34,786 nt of DNA, from contig CABYBP010000011.1 in NCBI GenBank assembly GCA_902517315.1, forward strand, positions 1-34,786, written 5' to 3'. The notes under the pieces were generated by a model, which was not told where the DNA came from, searched no databases, and was given only the letters and a program-made list of their open reading frames with translations. Positions 1 to 8,679 of this stretch are shown in pieces; position 1 is the first letter of the stretch; each line of letters opens with the position of its first letter. This stretch comes from an uncultured Alphaproteobacteria bacterium. GTDB taxonomy: Bacteria; Pseudomonadota; Alphaproteobacteria; HIMB59; GCA-002718135. The position numbers and the translations under genes are program-made.

Positions 1-3
1 TTA

Positions 4-88
4 GGCCTCGTGGTGGAATGGTAGACACAAAGGACTTAAAATCCTTGCCCTTTTGGGAGTGCCGGTTCAAGTCCGGCCGAGGCTACCA
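4..88 (+). tRNA. tRNA-Leu (anticodon UAA)
   Basis: The cloverleaf can be folded by eye. The acceptor stem pairs 4-10 with 78-84, with one G-T wobble at the outermost pair. The anticodon stem 30-34/42-46 holds a 7-base loop with anticodon TAA at 37-39. A long variable arm (CCC-TTTT-GGG) marks a class II tRNA such as leucine. The T arm 61-65/73-77 carries the TTCAA loop. Discriminator A85 and CCA 86-88 are encoded in the DNA. The next gene begins only 11 bases downstream. Confidence 0.96.
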
Positions 89-99
89 ATCTTTAAATT

Positions 100-474
100 A
101 TGTTTGCTTTTATTACTATTGGAACAAATAATTTAAAAAAATCTTCTGCATTTTATAGTAAAATTTTAAAACCTCTAAAAATTAAAAAAGTATTATCTCA
201 TAATCGTTATTTTGGTTATGCTAAGAAAGAAACTCCTAAAAAAATAGAACTATACTTAATTAGACCTCACAACAAAAAAAAAGCAACCATAGGAAATGGT
301 ACAATGATTACTTTTAAAGCTAATTCAAAAAAAACTGTTGATGACTTTTATAGAATAGGAATTAGTCTTGGAGCAAAAGACGAAGGGATGCCTGGACCTA
401 GACATGATAAAGATTATTATGCATATTTAAGGGATTTAGATGGCAACAAGATTTGTATTTTTAAAAAAATTTGA
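100..474 (+). CDS. VOC-fold (glyoxalase/bleomycin-resistance-like) small protein
   Basis: This 124-residue protein has the layout of a single vicinal-oxygen-chelate domain: an N-terminal beta strand followed by NNLKKSSAFYSKIL near residue 10, and a C-terminal FRDxDGN-like stretch (LRDLDGNKICIF, about 110-122). Family members include glyoxalase I, antibiotic-binding proteins and many uncharacterised dehydratase-like proteins, so the substrate cannot be named. The gene starts just behind tRNA-Leu with no Shine-Dalgarno and no space for its own promoter, so it is probably read through from the tRNA. It ends 2 bases before the convergent nadK gene. Family call is good; function is unknown. Confidence 0.75.
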   Translation: MFAFITIGTNNLKKSSAFYSKILKPLKIKKVLSHNRYFGYAKKETPKKIELYLIRPHNKKKATIGNGTMITFKANSKKTVDDFYRIGISLGAKDEGMPGPRHDKDYYAYLRDLDGNKICIFKKI

Positions 475-476
475 TT

Positions 477-1235
477 TTAATAATTAAACTGTTCATTCAA
501 AATTTTATCTTCAATAGAATGCTTACTATCAAACAATACAGTACATTTATTTTCATCTGAAGAAACAATATTAACTTTACTAATATCTCTAAATTCAACA
601 TTGTCTGCTGTTACGCTAGATGATCGTTCATCATTATTTAAAACTTCAAATTCAATTTTACTAATTTCAGATAACAGAGCACCTCTCCATCTCCTTGGTC
701 TAAAGGCACTAATTGGAGTCAATGCAAGAATATTTGAGTCTAAAGGAAGAATACTACCGTGCGCTGATAAATTATAAGCTGTACTTCCAGCTGATGTAGA
801 TAACAAAACGCCATCACATATCAACTCTTCCATTTTTACCTGCTCATTTATTTTGATTTTAATTTTTGATGCCAAATGAGTCTGTCTCATAAGAGAAACT
901 TCATTATAAGCATATGCCTCAAAGATTTCATTATTAGCACTTTGTGCGGTCATTTTTAATGGTTTAAAAGTAGATTTTTTAGCATTTCCAATCATATCAT
1001 TTAAATTTTCATTACTAAGATTATTCATTAAAAAACCAATTGAGCCAAAGTTTATTCCAAAAAATGGTTTGTTTAGTTTATTAAAATTATGAAGCGATTT
1101 TAAAAGCAATCCATCGCCTCCAATTGGAATAATGTAGTCGGCATCTTCAACAGAATTTTGTCCAAATAATTCTGTTAGTTTTTTTTCTGTATTTTTTGCC
1201 TCAGGATTTTTTGATGATAAAAAATGAAATTTCAT
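477..1235 (-). CDS. nadK: NAD kinase
   Basis: NAD kinase phosphorylates NAD to NADP using ATP or polyphosphate in the cytosol. The 252-residue protein has the diagnostic GGDG motif at 39-42 followed by the LLLKSLH helix, and the central DGVLLSTSAGSTAYNLSAHG signature that forms the NAD and phosphate site. The length is typical of the compact alphaproteobacterial form. It is the last gene of the minus-strand dksA-DUF3553-moaA-nadK group. Its ATG shares one base with the moaA stop codon (TAATG), implying translational coupling. Function is secure. Confidence 0.95.
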   Translation of the reverse strand: MKFHFLSSKNPEAKNTEKKLTELFGQNSVEDADYIIPIGGDGLLLKSLHNFNKLNKPFFGINFGSIGFLMNNLSNENLNDMIGNAKKSTFKPLKMTAQSANNEIFEAYAYNEVSLMRQTHLASKIKIKINEQVKMEELICDGVLLSTSAGSTAYNLSAHGSILPLDSNILALTPISAFRPRRWRGALLSEISKIEFEVLNNDERSSSVTADNVEFRDISKVNIVSSDENKCTVLFDSKHSIEDKILNEQFNY

Positions 1236-2227
1236 TATCCACCTGTTACGTTCATGTGTCTTTTCATATATTTATTAATCTTTTCTCCAATCATAAAATC
1301 ATGTTTTTTAGGTTTAATATTAAGAGCAAACTTAATTTTTTCTTTTATATAATCATCACTATAATCTTTTCTCATTATATCTCTAAAATCAACAAAGTCA
1401 TTCTGACCAAGGCACATAAAAAGTTTACCAGTGCTTGATATTCTTACCCTATTGCAAGAAGCACAAAAATTATTTGTTAAAGGACTAATAAACCCAATTT
1501 TATTAGACACCAAATCACTAGTATAAAATCTAGCTGGGCCCCCAGTACTGTAATCAATTTTAGAAAATTTATATATTTTATCTAGTTTTTCAAAAGTGTC
1601 AGATAGTGAGATAAACTGAAATTCTCTCGATATATCAGTTTCTTCCATTGGCATTACTTCAATAAATGTAAGATCAATTTTTTTATTACTAGTCCAATTA
1701 ATTAATTCTTCAATTTCATTTTCATTAAAATCTTTAATTACTACAGTATTAATTTTAATTTTTATATTGGCATCAAGTGATTCATTAATTCCATCAAAAA
1801 CTTTTTCAATATTTCCAAATCTTGTTATTTTATTATATTTTTTGGGATTAATTGTATCTATAGAGACATTAATCCTATTAACACCATTTAGCTTTAGCTG
1901 TTTTGCATATTTTTTTAATAGCGTCCCATTTGTTGTGAGTGTAATCTCTTTCAGATTTGTTTTCTCTTTTTTATTATTAAGTTTTTCAATTAATTTTATA
2001 ATATCATTTCTTACCAAAGGTTCACCTCCAGTTAATCTAATTTTTTCAACTCCAAGTTCTATAAAGTTATCACATAATCTTTCAATTTCTTCTAAAGTGA
2101 GTATGTCTTTTCTTGGTAGAAATTGCATTTTTTCTTTCATACAATAAACACATCTCAGATCGCATCTATCTGTAACAGATACTCTCAGATAATTTATTTT
2201 TCTTAAATACTGATCAATTAGTTGCAT
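1235..2227 (-). CDS. moaA: GTP 3',8-cyclase MoaA (molybdenum cofactor biosynthesis)
   Basis: MoaA is the radical SAM enzyme that, with MoaC, converts GTP to cyclic pyranopterin monophosphate, the first step of molybdenum cofactor synthesis. The 330-residue protein shows the radical SAM CxxxCxxC motif (C22, C26, C29), the C-terminal second [4Fe-4S] cluster cysteines (C255, C258, C272), the TGGEP motif at 66-70 and the conserved terminal GG. It overlaps the upstream DUF3553 gene by 14 bases and the downstream nadK by one. No other moa/moe gene lies in the window. All key residues are present, so the enzyme should be active. Confidence 0.96.
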   Translation of the reverse strand: MQLIDQYLRKINYLRVSVTDRCDLRCVYCMKEKMQFLPRKDILTLEEIERLCDNFIELGVEKIRLTGGEPLVRNDIIKLIEKLNNKKEKTNLKEITLTTNGTLLKKYAKQLKLNGVNRINVSIDTINPKKYNKITRFGNIEKVFDGINESLDANIKIKINTVVIKDFNENEIEELINWTSNKKIDLTFIEVMPMEETDISREFQFISLSDTFEKLDKIYKFSKIDYSTGGPARFYTSDLVSNKIGFISPLTNNFCASCNRVRISSTGKLFMCLGQNDFVDFRDIMRKDYSDDYIKEKIKFALNIKPKKHDFMIGEKINKYMKRHMNVTGG

Positions 2228-2411
2228 TTATATTAATTATTTTTAATTCAACTTCTTTAGGGTTAATAGTTTTTTTTCCAACATTTTCAAAATTTATTGT
2301 AACGATATTGTTAATACATGATTGAACTTGACCAATCCCCCATTCTTTTTCTTTGCTGACATTTATAACAAAAGTACCTGGTGTAAGATCACCTATATAA
2401 TAATCTGACAT
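2214..2411 (-). CDS. DUF3553-like small protein
   Basis: This 65-residue protein resembles the alphaproteobacterial DUF3553 family: a short beta-rich domain with a PGTFV segment, the WGIGQVQS core near residues 25-32, then a VTINFENVGKK strand. The pattern resembles the small beta-barrel of CarD/Tudor-like domains, but that is inference and the biochemical function is unknown. It sits 11 bases behind dksA and overlaps moaA by 14, so it is co-transcribed with both. The family assignment is from memory of the motif. Confidence 0.72.
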   Translation of the reverse strand: MSDYYIGDLTPGTFVINVSKEKEWGIGQVQSCINNIVTINFENVGKKTINPKEVELKIININATN

Positions 2412-2422
2412 TTAAGATAAAA

Positions 2423-2830
2423 TTAACTTATTCTTTTTTCTGCTTTTTCATGCATTTCTTGAGCTTCTAAACTTAATGTTGCAACTGGTCTTGCTTCTAA
2501 TCTTTTGATACTAATTGGATCACCTGTTTCATCACAATAACCATATGATCCATCATCAATTCTTTGAAGAGCTGCATCAATTTTATTAATTAGCTTTCTT
2601 TCTCTATCTCTTGTTCTAAGTTCAAAAGATCTATCTATTTCTTCAGACGCTCTGTCAGTCATGTCTGGTTTAGCTTCATTTTCATTTTGAAGGTTATTTA
2701 GGGTCAGCGATGATTCCCTTAATAAATCTTTCTTCCAACTTATTAATTTCTGCCTGAAATATTCTTTCATTTTGGCATTCATAAATTTTTCTTTCTGAGT
2801 TGGTTTATAATTTTTAGGTAATTTGGTCAT
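2423..2830 (-). CDS. dksA: RNA polymerase-binding transcription factor DksA (single-cysteine finger)
   Basis: DksA binds the secondary channel of RNA polymerase and, with ppGpp, tunes rRNA and amino-acid promoters. The frame could start at a TTG 27 bases upstream, but the ATG at 2830 gives 135 residues beginning MTKLPKNYKPTQ, matching alphaproteobacterial relatives. The protein shows the FMNxKxKEYFRQKL start, a long coiled coil, the coil-tip acidic pattern DMTDRASEE, and the C-terminal YGYCDETG / RLEARPVATL region. Three of the four zinc-binding cysteines of E. coli DksA are replaced (pattern C-T-S-A), so the finger should fold without zinc. It heads the operon with DUF3553, moaA and nadK. 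Confidence 0.92.
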   Translation of the reverse strand: MTKLPKNYKPTQKEKFMNAKMKEYFRQKLISWKKDLLRESSLTLNNLQNENEAKPDMTDRASEEIDRSFELRTRDRERKLINKIDAALQRIDDGSYGYCDETGDPISIKRLEARPVATLSLEAQEMHEKAEKRIS

Positions 2831-2891
2831 AATTTTAGAACGATGCTGATTTATCAAATGATTTTATTAATTCAAGAAATAATAAATTTTT

Positions 2892-2920
2892 ATTAAATAT
2901 AAATAATATATATTTTTCAA
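2892..2920 (-). promoter_or_regulatory. Candidate promoter of the dksA operon
   Basis: On the minus strand, TTGAAA (2920-2915) and TTTAAT (2897-2892) are each one mismatch from the sigma-70 consensus and are separated by exactly 17 bases. A start about 7 bases on would give a leader of roughly 55 nt before the dksA ATG. The region is very AT-rich, so chance matches are possible. Confidence 0.5.
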
Positions 2921-2944
2921 TAAGTTAATTTAAATTTAAAAAAA

Positions 2945-2959
2945 GAACAAAAATAGAAC
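2945..2959. promoter_or_regulatory. SOS (LexA) box, GAAC-N7-GAAC, upstream of recA
   Basis: A perfect direct repeat GAAC-(7 bases)-GAAC is present. GTTC-N7-GTTC (the same motif on the other strand) is the established LexA site in Alphaproteobacteria, and recA is the classic target. It lies 85 bases before the recA ATG and about 25 bases from the divergent dksA -35, so LexA binding here could affect both directions. Confidence 0.8.
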
Positions 2960-2970
2960 TTTTAAAAAAA

Positions 2971-2985
2971 GAACAAAACGTGTAC
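2971..2985. promoter_or_regulatory. Second, degenerate SOS-like box (GAAC-N7-GTAC)
   Basis: Twenty-six bases after the first box is GAAC-(7 bases)-GTAC, one mismatch from the direct-repeat consensus. It sits close to the expected -35 zone of the recA promoter. It may be a weaker cooperative LexA site, or a chance match in A-rich DNA. Confidence 0.4.
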
Positions 2986-3011
2986 AAGAAAACATGATTT
3001 GCAAGAATCAC

Positions 3012-3017
3012 TATAAA
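3012..3017 (+). promoter_or_regulatory. Candidate recA -10 element (TATAAA)
   Basis: TATAAA lies 27 bases before the recA Shine-Dalgarno-to-ATG region and downstream of both SOS boxes. No good -35 is seen 17 bases upstream (AAAACA at 2989-2994, 3 of 6). The recA ATG is preceded by GGAG at 3034-3037 with 7-base spacing, which decides the start codon. Confidence 0.35.
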
Positions 3018-3044
3018 AACATAGGAAATTAATGGAGAAATATA

Positions 3045-4148
3045 ATGTCTCAAGCTAAATTAAAAGTAGTAAATAATGAAAATTCAATGGATAAACAAAA
3101 TAGAAGTAAATCTTTAGAAGCCGCAGTAAGCCTAATAGAGAAAAATTATGGAAAAGGCTCAATTATGAAATTGGGCTCAAAAACAAATGTTGATATTGAA
3201 TCCATTTCAACAGGATCATTGGGGCTTGATATTGCTCTAGGTATTGGTGGAGTACCTAAAGGTAGAATTGTTGAGATTTATGGGCCTGAAAGTTCTGGTA
3301 AAACAACATTAGCTACACATATAGTTGCAGAGTCACAAAAGCAGGGAGGTAATTGTGCATTTATAGATGCGGAACATGCTTTAGATCCTGCATATGCAAA
3401 GAAGTTAGGCGTAAATCTTGAAGAGTTATTAATTTCACAGCCTGATACAGGAGAACAAGGCTTAGAAATAGCTGATTCTTTGATAAAATCTGGAGGTATT
3501 GATGTTCTTGTTATCGACTCAGTTGCTGCGCTAGTTCCCAGAGCAGAATTAGAAGGAGATATGGGAGATTCATTACCTGGATTGCAAGCTAGGTTGATGA
3601 GTCAGGCGCTAAGAAAACTTACAAGCTCAATTGCCCAATCAAACACATTAGTTGTATTCATAAATCAACTCAGAATGAAAATAGGCGTTATGTTTGGTAG
3701 TCCTGAGACAACTACAGGTGGTAATGCTTTAAAATTTTATTCCTCAGTAAGAATGGATATCAGAAGAATTGGTGCAATAAAAGATAAAGATGAAATTATT
3801 GGAAACCAGACTAGGGTTAAAATAGTAAAAAATAAAGTAGCTCCTCCATTTAAAGTAGTAGAATTTGATATAATGTACGGAGAGGGTATATCTAAGTTAG
3901 GTGAGTTAGTGGACTTAGGTGTTAAAGCTGAAATCATAGATAAATCTGGATCATGGTTTGCCTACAAAAATACTAAAATTGGACAAGGTAGAGAAAATGT
4001 TAAGAATTTTCTTAATGATAATCCTACTATAGCTAAAGAAATTGAAAATCAAATTCTTCAAAATGCTGGAATAGTTGAAAAAGCTATGATGGAAGGAAAA
4101 GTTGAGAGTAAAGAAAAAGAAAAAGAGGTTGAAGAAGTAAAAGAATAA
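3045..4148 (+). CDS. recA: Recombinase RecA
   Basis: RecA forms filaments on single-stranded DNA, catalyses strand exchange and triggers LexA self-cleavage. The 367-residue protein has the Walker A motif GPESSGKT at 80-87, the Walker B stretch [10 protein letters not shown], the [18 protein letters not shown] segment covering loop L2, and an acidic C-terminal tail rich in Glu/Lys. A second Met at residue 15 is closer to the usual RecA N-terminus, but the GGAG site 7 bases before the first ATG supports the longer form. The gene is monocistronic: an SOS box lies upstream and a strong terminator downstream. Confidence 0.98.
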   Translation: MSQAKLKVVNNENSMDKQNRSKSLEAAVSLIEKNYGKGSIMKLGSKTNVDIESISTGSLGLDIALGIGGVPKGRIVEIYGPESSGKTTLATHIVAESQKQGGNCAFIDAEHALDPAYAKKLGVNLEELLISQPDTGEQGLEIADSLIKSGGIDVLVIDSVAALVPRAELEGDMGDSLPGLQARLMSQALRKLTSSIAQSNTLVVFINQLRMKIGVMFGSPETTTGGNALKFYSSVRMDIRRIGAIKDKDEIIGNQTRVKIVKNKVAPPFKVVEFDIMYGEGISKLGELVDLGVKAEIIDKSGSWFAYKNTKIGQGRENVKNFLNDNPTIAKEIENQILQNAGIVEKAMMEGKVESKEKEKEVEEVKE

Positions 4149-4172
4149 AAAGAAAAAATTTATTTTATGATT

Positions 4173-4201
4173 AGCGCCTATTTAAAAATTGGCGCTTTTT
4201 T
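4173..4201 (+). terminator. Rho-independent terminator after recA
   Basis: A GC-rich stem AGCGCC (4173-4178) pairs perfectly with GGCGCT (4191-4196) across a 12-base AT loop and is followed directly by a T run to 4201. It is the clearest intrinsic terminator in the window and separates recA from alaS. Confidence 0.88.
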
Positions 4202-4204
4202 ATT

Positions 4205-4231
4205 TAGACAATAGAGTTTTCAAGTTATAAT
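4205..4231 (+). promoter_or_regulatory. Candidate alaS promoter giving a leaderless mRNA
   Basis: A perfect TATAAT (4226-4231) ends 8 bases before the alaS ATG at 4240, so transcription should begin at or within a base or two of the start codon. TAGACA at 4205-4210 matches the -35 consensus at 5 of 6 positions, but the 15-base spacer is short. No Shine-Dalgarno-like purine tract lies before the ATG. Confidence 0.6.
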
Positions 4232-4239
4232 ACCTTTTC

Positions 4240-6912
4240 ATGAATTCAAATCAGATTAGGTCAACATTTCTAAATTATTTTAAAAAAAATGGACATGAAG
4301 TTATTCATTCTAGCTCTCTAGTACCAGATAATGATCCTACTCTAATGTTTGCTAACTCTGGAATGGTGCAATTTAAAAATATTTTTACAGGTAAAGAAAC
4401 AAGGAATTACAACAGAGCGACTACCGCTCAAAAATGTGTAAGAGCAGGCGGCAAGCACAATGATTTAGAAAATGTAGGATATACGACAAGACACCATACT
4501 TTTTTTGAAATGTTAGGTAATTTCTCTTTTGGAGATTATTTTAAAGAGTTGGCTATCGAACTAGCTTGGAATCTAATTACCAAAGAATATTCAATAAATA
4601 AAGATAGACTATTAGTAACTGTTTATTCCGATGATCAGGAAGCTTTTGATTTATGGAAAAAAATAGCTGGATTGTCTGAAAATAAAATTATTAAAATTAG
4701 TACATCTGATAATTTTTGGTCAATGGGTGAAACTGGTCCTTGCGGTCCATGTTCTGAAATATTTTATGATCATGGCGATAAATATGAAGGAGGCCCTCCA
4801 GGTTCTCCAAACGAAGATGGTGATAGATTTATAGAAATATGGAATTTAGTATTTATGCAATATGAGCAGATATCTAAATCTGAGAGAATAAATCTACCAA
4901 AACCCTCCATTGATACTGGAATGGGATTAGAGAGAATGACAGCTCTTCTAGATGGTTCTAACGATAATTATTCAACAGATTTATTTCAACCGATTATAAA
5001 TGAATCAACGAATCTATGCGGCGATGAAAGTTCAATAACAAATCCTAGTCATAGAGTAATTGCAGATCACTTAAAATCCTCCTCTTTTTTAATTGCAGAT
5101 GGAGTTATGCCTTCAAATGAAGGTAGAGGATATGTCTTACGAAGAATAATGAGAAGGGGAATGCGACACGCTCATTCTTTAGGTAATAAAGAACCTGTTT
5201 TTCATAAGCTATTACCTATTTTTTTAGATGGAATTAAAAATTCATATCCTGAATTAGATAGAGCAAAAGATCTGATCACTAATACATTAATGAATGAAGA
5301 AACTAAATTCAAGGAAACTGTTGAAAAAGGAATAAAAATTTTAGATGAGGAAATTTCTAACTCAACAAATATATTTAATGGAGAAGTAGCATTTAAATTA
5401 TACGATACCTATGGATTTCCATTAGATCTAACACAAGATTATTTGAAAAGTAAAAATATTGAAGTCGATATAAAAACATTTGAACAAAAAATGTTAAATC
5501 AGAAGGAAAGAGCGAGACAAAGCTGGAAAGGTACAGGAGACATTGAAGATGAAGGCATTTGGTTTGAAATAACTTCTAAAATAGAGCCAACAGAATTTTT
5601 AGGATATTCTGATATGGAAGCTGATTGTAATATAATTTCAATCATATCAGAAAGTAAGTCAGTAGATAAAATTAAAAAAGATCAAGAAGCAATTATAATA
5701 TTAAATCAAACACCTTTTTATGGAGAAAGTGGTGGTCAGGTGGGAGATCAGGGTTTTTTTGAAAATGATAACTTTAAGTTTGAAGTTATGAATACTACAA
5801 AAATATTTGGAAACTATTTTCTTCACAAAGGTAAAGTAATTAGTGGGGAATGCAAAATTGAAGATACCATTAAAGCAAGCATTAATATAGTGAATAGAGA
5901 TTTTATTAAATATAATCATTCTTCAACTCATTTATTACATTCTGCTCTAAGAAAAATACTAGGCAAGCATGTCACGCAGAAGGGTTCACTTGTAAATTCA
6001 GAAAAACTTAGATTTGATTTTAGTCACAATAATCCAATTGAAAAAGATCAACTCATAAATGTCGAAGAAATTGTAAATGATCAAATTCAAAAAAATGGAA
6101 TTGTTGAAATTAAAATTGTTGATCAAAAAAAAGCTATTGAAGAAGGTGCGATGGCATTATTTGGAGAAAAATATAGCGATGAAGTAAGAGTAGTAACAAT
6201 GGGTCAAGACAATGAATCATTCTTTTCAAAAGAATTATGTGGAGGAACTCATGCTGCTAAATTAGGGGAAATAAGTAAATTTAAAATAACTAATCAATCT
6301 AGTGTTGCGTCTGGAATTAGAAGAATAGAGGCTGTATCAAATGTTGCAGTAGATAAATATATCAAAGAAATAGAAATAAATTTATTAGAAAAAAATAAAA
6401 ACCAAGATAATCAAATTGAAGATTTAAAGAATAAAATTAAAAAGATTAATACTGATTATAATTTTAAAAATCAATCTGAAGACAAAGGTTTATTAATTAA
6501 AGAATTAATTCAGATACACGAAAAATTAAAACAAAATATCTCTATATCAAAAAATATTGATAATATTGTTGTAAAAAAAATCAAAGAATTAAATTTTATA
6601 TACTTGATTGCTGAAGACTATCCTAATAAATCTTTGAAAACATTCATTGATGAGCAAAAAAAACAATATAATAAAAATAGTGTTTCGTTAATAATTTCAA
6701 ATAATGAAAACAAACTATCTATAGTGCTAGGAGTTACAGAAGATATCACAGATCTTTTCGATGCTTCAAAAGAAATAAGAGAAATTTCGATTATTCTAGG
6801 TGGAAAGGGCGGGGGTGGCAGAAAAGATCTTGCTCAAGGAGGAGGATCAGATGTTAATCAAATTAATGAAAGTATAAAATACGTAGAAAATAAATTAAAT
6901 TCTATTAGTTAA
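4240..6912 (+). CDS. alaS: Alanine--tRNA ligase
   Basis: AlaRS charges tRNA-Ala and clears Ser/Gly mischarging. At 890 residues it is full length. The order is the class II catalytic domain ([25 protein letters not shown], the GMGLERM motif 3 region), the tRNA-recognition helices, the editing domain with zinc ligands in HSSTH (H560, H564) and CGGTH (C667, H671), a Lys/Asn-rich coiled coil around 710-770, and the C-terminal C-Ala domain with the glycine-rich [16 protein letters not shown]. It follows the recA terminator and has its own leaderless-type promoter. Its last 8 bases overlap the 3' end of the convergent icd gene. Confidence 0.97.
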   Translation: MNSNQIRSTFLNYFKKNGHEVIHSSSLVPDNDPTLMFANSGMVQFKNIFTGKETRNYNRATTAQKCVRAGGKHNDLENVGYTTRHHTFFEMLGNFSFGDYFKELAIELAWNLITKEYSINKDRLLVTVYSDDQEAFDLWKKIAGLSENKIIKISTSDNFWSMGETGPCGPCSEIFYDHGDKYEGGPPGSPNEDGDRFIEIWNLVFMQYEQISKSERINLPKPSIDTGMGLERMTALLDGSNDNYSTDLFQPIINESTNLCGDESSITNPSHRVIADHLKSSSFLIADGVMPSNEGRGYVLRRIMRRGMRHAHSLGNKEPVFHKLLPIFLDGIKNSYPELDRAKDLITNTLMNEETKFKETVEKGIKILDEEISNSTNIFNGEVAFKLYDTYGFPLDLTQDYLKSKNIEVDIKTFEQKMLNQKERARQSWKGTGDIEDEGIWFEITSKIEPTEFLGYSDMEADCNIISIISESKSVDKIKKDQEAIIILNQTPFYGESGGQVGDQGFFENDNFKFEVMNTTKIFGNYFLHKGKVISGECKIEDTIKASINIVNRDFIKYNHSSTHLLHSALRKILGKHVTQKGSLVNSEKLRFDFSHNNPIEKDQLINVEEIVNDQIQKNGIVEIKIVDQKKAIEEGAMALFGEKYSDEVRVVTMGQDNESFFSKELCGGTHAAKLGEISKFKITNQSSVASGIRRIEAVSNVAVDKYIKEIEINLLEKNKNQDNQIEDLKNKIKKINTDYNFKNQSEDKGLLIKELIQIHEKLKQNISISKNIDNIVVKKIKELNFIYLIAEDYPNKSLKTFIDEQKKQYNKNSVSLIISNNENKLSIVLGVTEDITDLFDASKEIREISIILGGKGGGGRKDLAQGGGSDVNQINESIKYVENKLNSIS

Positions 6913-8113
6913 TATGAAAATTATTTTTTATTGCGCCTAAAAAATCTTGAGTGTTTAACCATTTCTGATCTTTATTAATTAATATTGCTAAATCTTTTGT
7001 CATTTCACCACTTTCTACAGTTTTAATACACGTTTCTTCCAATTTTTTAGCAAAATTTATTAATTCATTATTACCATCAAATTCTCCTCTAAAACTTAAA
7101 CCCCTTGTCCAAGCAAAAATTGATGCAATTGGATTAGTTGAAGTTTCTATACCTTTCTGATGATTTCTATAATGTCTTGTAACAGTGCCATGTGCAGCTT
7201 CAGCCTCTACTGTTTTACCATCTGGGGTCATTAACACACTTGTCATTAAACCTAGCGATCCAAATCCTTGAGCTACAGAATCTGATTGAACATCTCCATC
7301 ATAATTTTTACAAGCCCAAATAAAATTACCTTCCCATTTTAATGCTGAGGCCACCATATCATCGATTAATCTGTGTTCATAAACTATATCTTTTTCTTTA
7401 AACTTATTTTTGAATTCTGTATCAAATACATCTTGAAATAAATCTTTAAATCTGCCGTCATAGATTTTTAAAATAGTATTTTTAGTAGAAAGGTAAACTG
7501 GCCAACCAAGGTTAAGTCCATAATTAAAACAAGCTCTAGCAAAGTCTTTAATTGAATTATCTACATTATACATTGATAAAGCTACACCAGATTTTTCAAA
7601 TTCATATACATCTTTTGTAAATCCTTCAGATCCATCTTTAGGTTCAAAAACCATTTTAAGTGTTCCTGGTTTATTAATTAATGTGTCAGTTGCTCTATAT
7701 TGATCACCAAAGGCATGTCTAGCAACTACAATTGGATGGTTCCAGTTTGTGATTATTCTTGGAACATTCTTGCATATAATTGGCTGTCTAAATATAGTTC
7801 CTCCTAGTATATTTCTTATTGTTCCATTCGGAGAACGCCACATTTGTTTTAATTTGAATTCCTCTACTCGATTTTCATCAGGAGTAATTGTTGCACATTT
7901 TATTCCTACTCCATATTTTTTTACCGCCTCGGCAGCATCTGTTGTAATTTGATCATTTGTTTCATCTCTTTTAATCACTCCAAGATCAAAATATTTAATA
8001 TCTATATCAAGATAGGGCAAAATTAATTGTTCTTTGATGTACTCCCAGATGATTCTGGTCATTTCATCTCCATCCATTTCAACTACAGGGTTTTTAACTT
8101 TTATTTTTGCCAT
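6905..8113 (-). CDS. icd: Isocitrate dehydrogenase (NADP-dependent, eukaryotic-like type)
   Basis: This enzyme oxidises isocitrate to 2-oxoglutarate and CO2 in the TCA cycle and yields NADPH. The 402-residue length and the motifs ([18 protein letters not shown] at the start, [16 protein letters not shown] for substrate binding, [10 protein letters not shown] for NADP binding near 310) match the homodimeric subfamily shared with mitochondrial and cytosolic IDH, which is common in Alphaproteobacteria. The first 13 bases overlap the end of the LOG-family gene, so the two are translated from one message. The 3' end overlaps alaS on the other strand. Confidence 0.96.
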   Translation of the reverse strand: MAKIKVKNPVVEMDGDEMTRIIWEYIKEQLILPYLDIDIKYFDLGVIKRDETNDQITTDAAEAVKKYGVGIKCATITPDENRVEEFKLKQMWRSPNGTIRNILGGTIFRQPIICKNVPRIITNWNHPIVVARHAFGDQYRATDTLINKPGTLKMVFEPKDGSEGFTKDVYEFEKSGVALSMYNVDNSIKDFARACFNYGLNLGWPVYLSTKNTILKIYDGRFKDLFQDVFDTEFKNKFKEKDIVYEHRLIDDMVASALKWEGNFIWACKNYDGDVQSDSVAQGFGSLGLMTSVLMTPDGKTVEAEAAHGTVTRHYRNHQKGIETSTNPIASIFAWTRGLSFRGEFDGNNELINFAKKLEETCIKTVESGEMTKDLAILINKDQKWLNTQDFLGAIKNNFHIN

Positions 8114-8652
8114 TTAATTAATATATTTTTTAATTGATCAACCGTATCTATAATGTGAAAACTATTTTGTAAATTTTTATTTGAAAATTTTTCATCTTCA
8201 AAAAATTTAAATTGTTGAAATAGATTATCCCAAAAATTATTTTTATTAAAAAATATTATAGACTTATTATGAAGCCCCATTATTTTCCAAGATACAACTT
8301 CTACAATTTCTTCTAAAGTTCCTGTTCCTCCTGGTAATGCTAAATACGCATCACCTAACTCAAAGAGTAATTTTTTTCTTTCAGAAATATTATCCACTAC
8401 TTTTAACTCATCTATATTTTCAAAAATTATCTCTCTCTCAGATAAAAAATTAGGAATTACTCCAATAACTCTATTTTTATATTTTTTTGCTGTCTTAGCA
8501 ACCACACCCATAATACCAACTTTTGCTCCACCATAGACTATATTTATTTTAAATGATGATATTAATTTGCTAATTTCTTCAGCATCTTGATAATATTTAT
8601 TACTTAATTTATCTGAAGATGAACAATAGATAGTAATTGATTTAATTGTCAT
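8101..8652 (-). CDS. LOG-family (TIGR00730-type) Rossmann-fold protein, probable nucleoside-5'-monophosphate phosphoribohydrolase
   Basis: The 183-residue protein has the LOG hallmarks: [12 protein letters not shown] at 41-52, an ERKK segment at 91-94 and PGGTGTLEE at 107-115. Characterised relatives hydrolyse cytokinin riboside monophosphates or AMP to the free base and ribose-5-phosphate. In free-living marine bacteria a nucleotide salvage or housecleaning role is as likely as hormone activation. The downstream icd overlaps it by 13 bases. The family is certain; the physiological substrate is not. Confidence 0.88.
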   Translation of the reverse strand: MTIKSITIYCSSSDKLSNKYYQDAEEISKLISSFKINIVYGGAKVGIMGVVAKTAKKYKNRVIGVIPNFLSEREIIFENIDELKVVDNISERKKLLFELGDAYLALPGGTGTLEEIVEVVSWKIMGLHNKSIIFFNKNNFWDNLFQQFKFFEDEKFSNKNLQNSFHIIDTVDQLKNILIKWQK

Positions 8653-8679
8653 AGATTTAAAAGTTTATTTAAAAAAAAT

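Noticed and set aside
1767..2147. Long open frame on the plus strand within moaA
   Set aside because: It lies entirely antisense to a gene with intact catalytic motifs, and its composition (Phe/Ser/Leu-rich) is what an AT-rich reverse strand produces.
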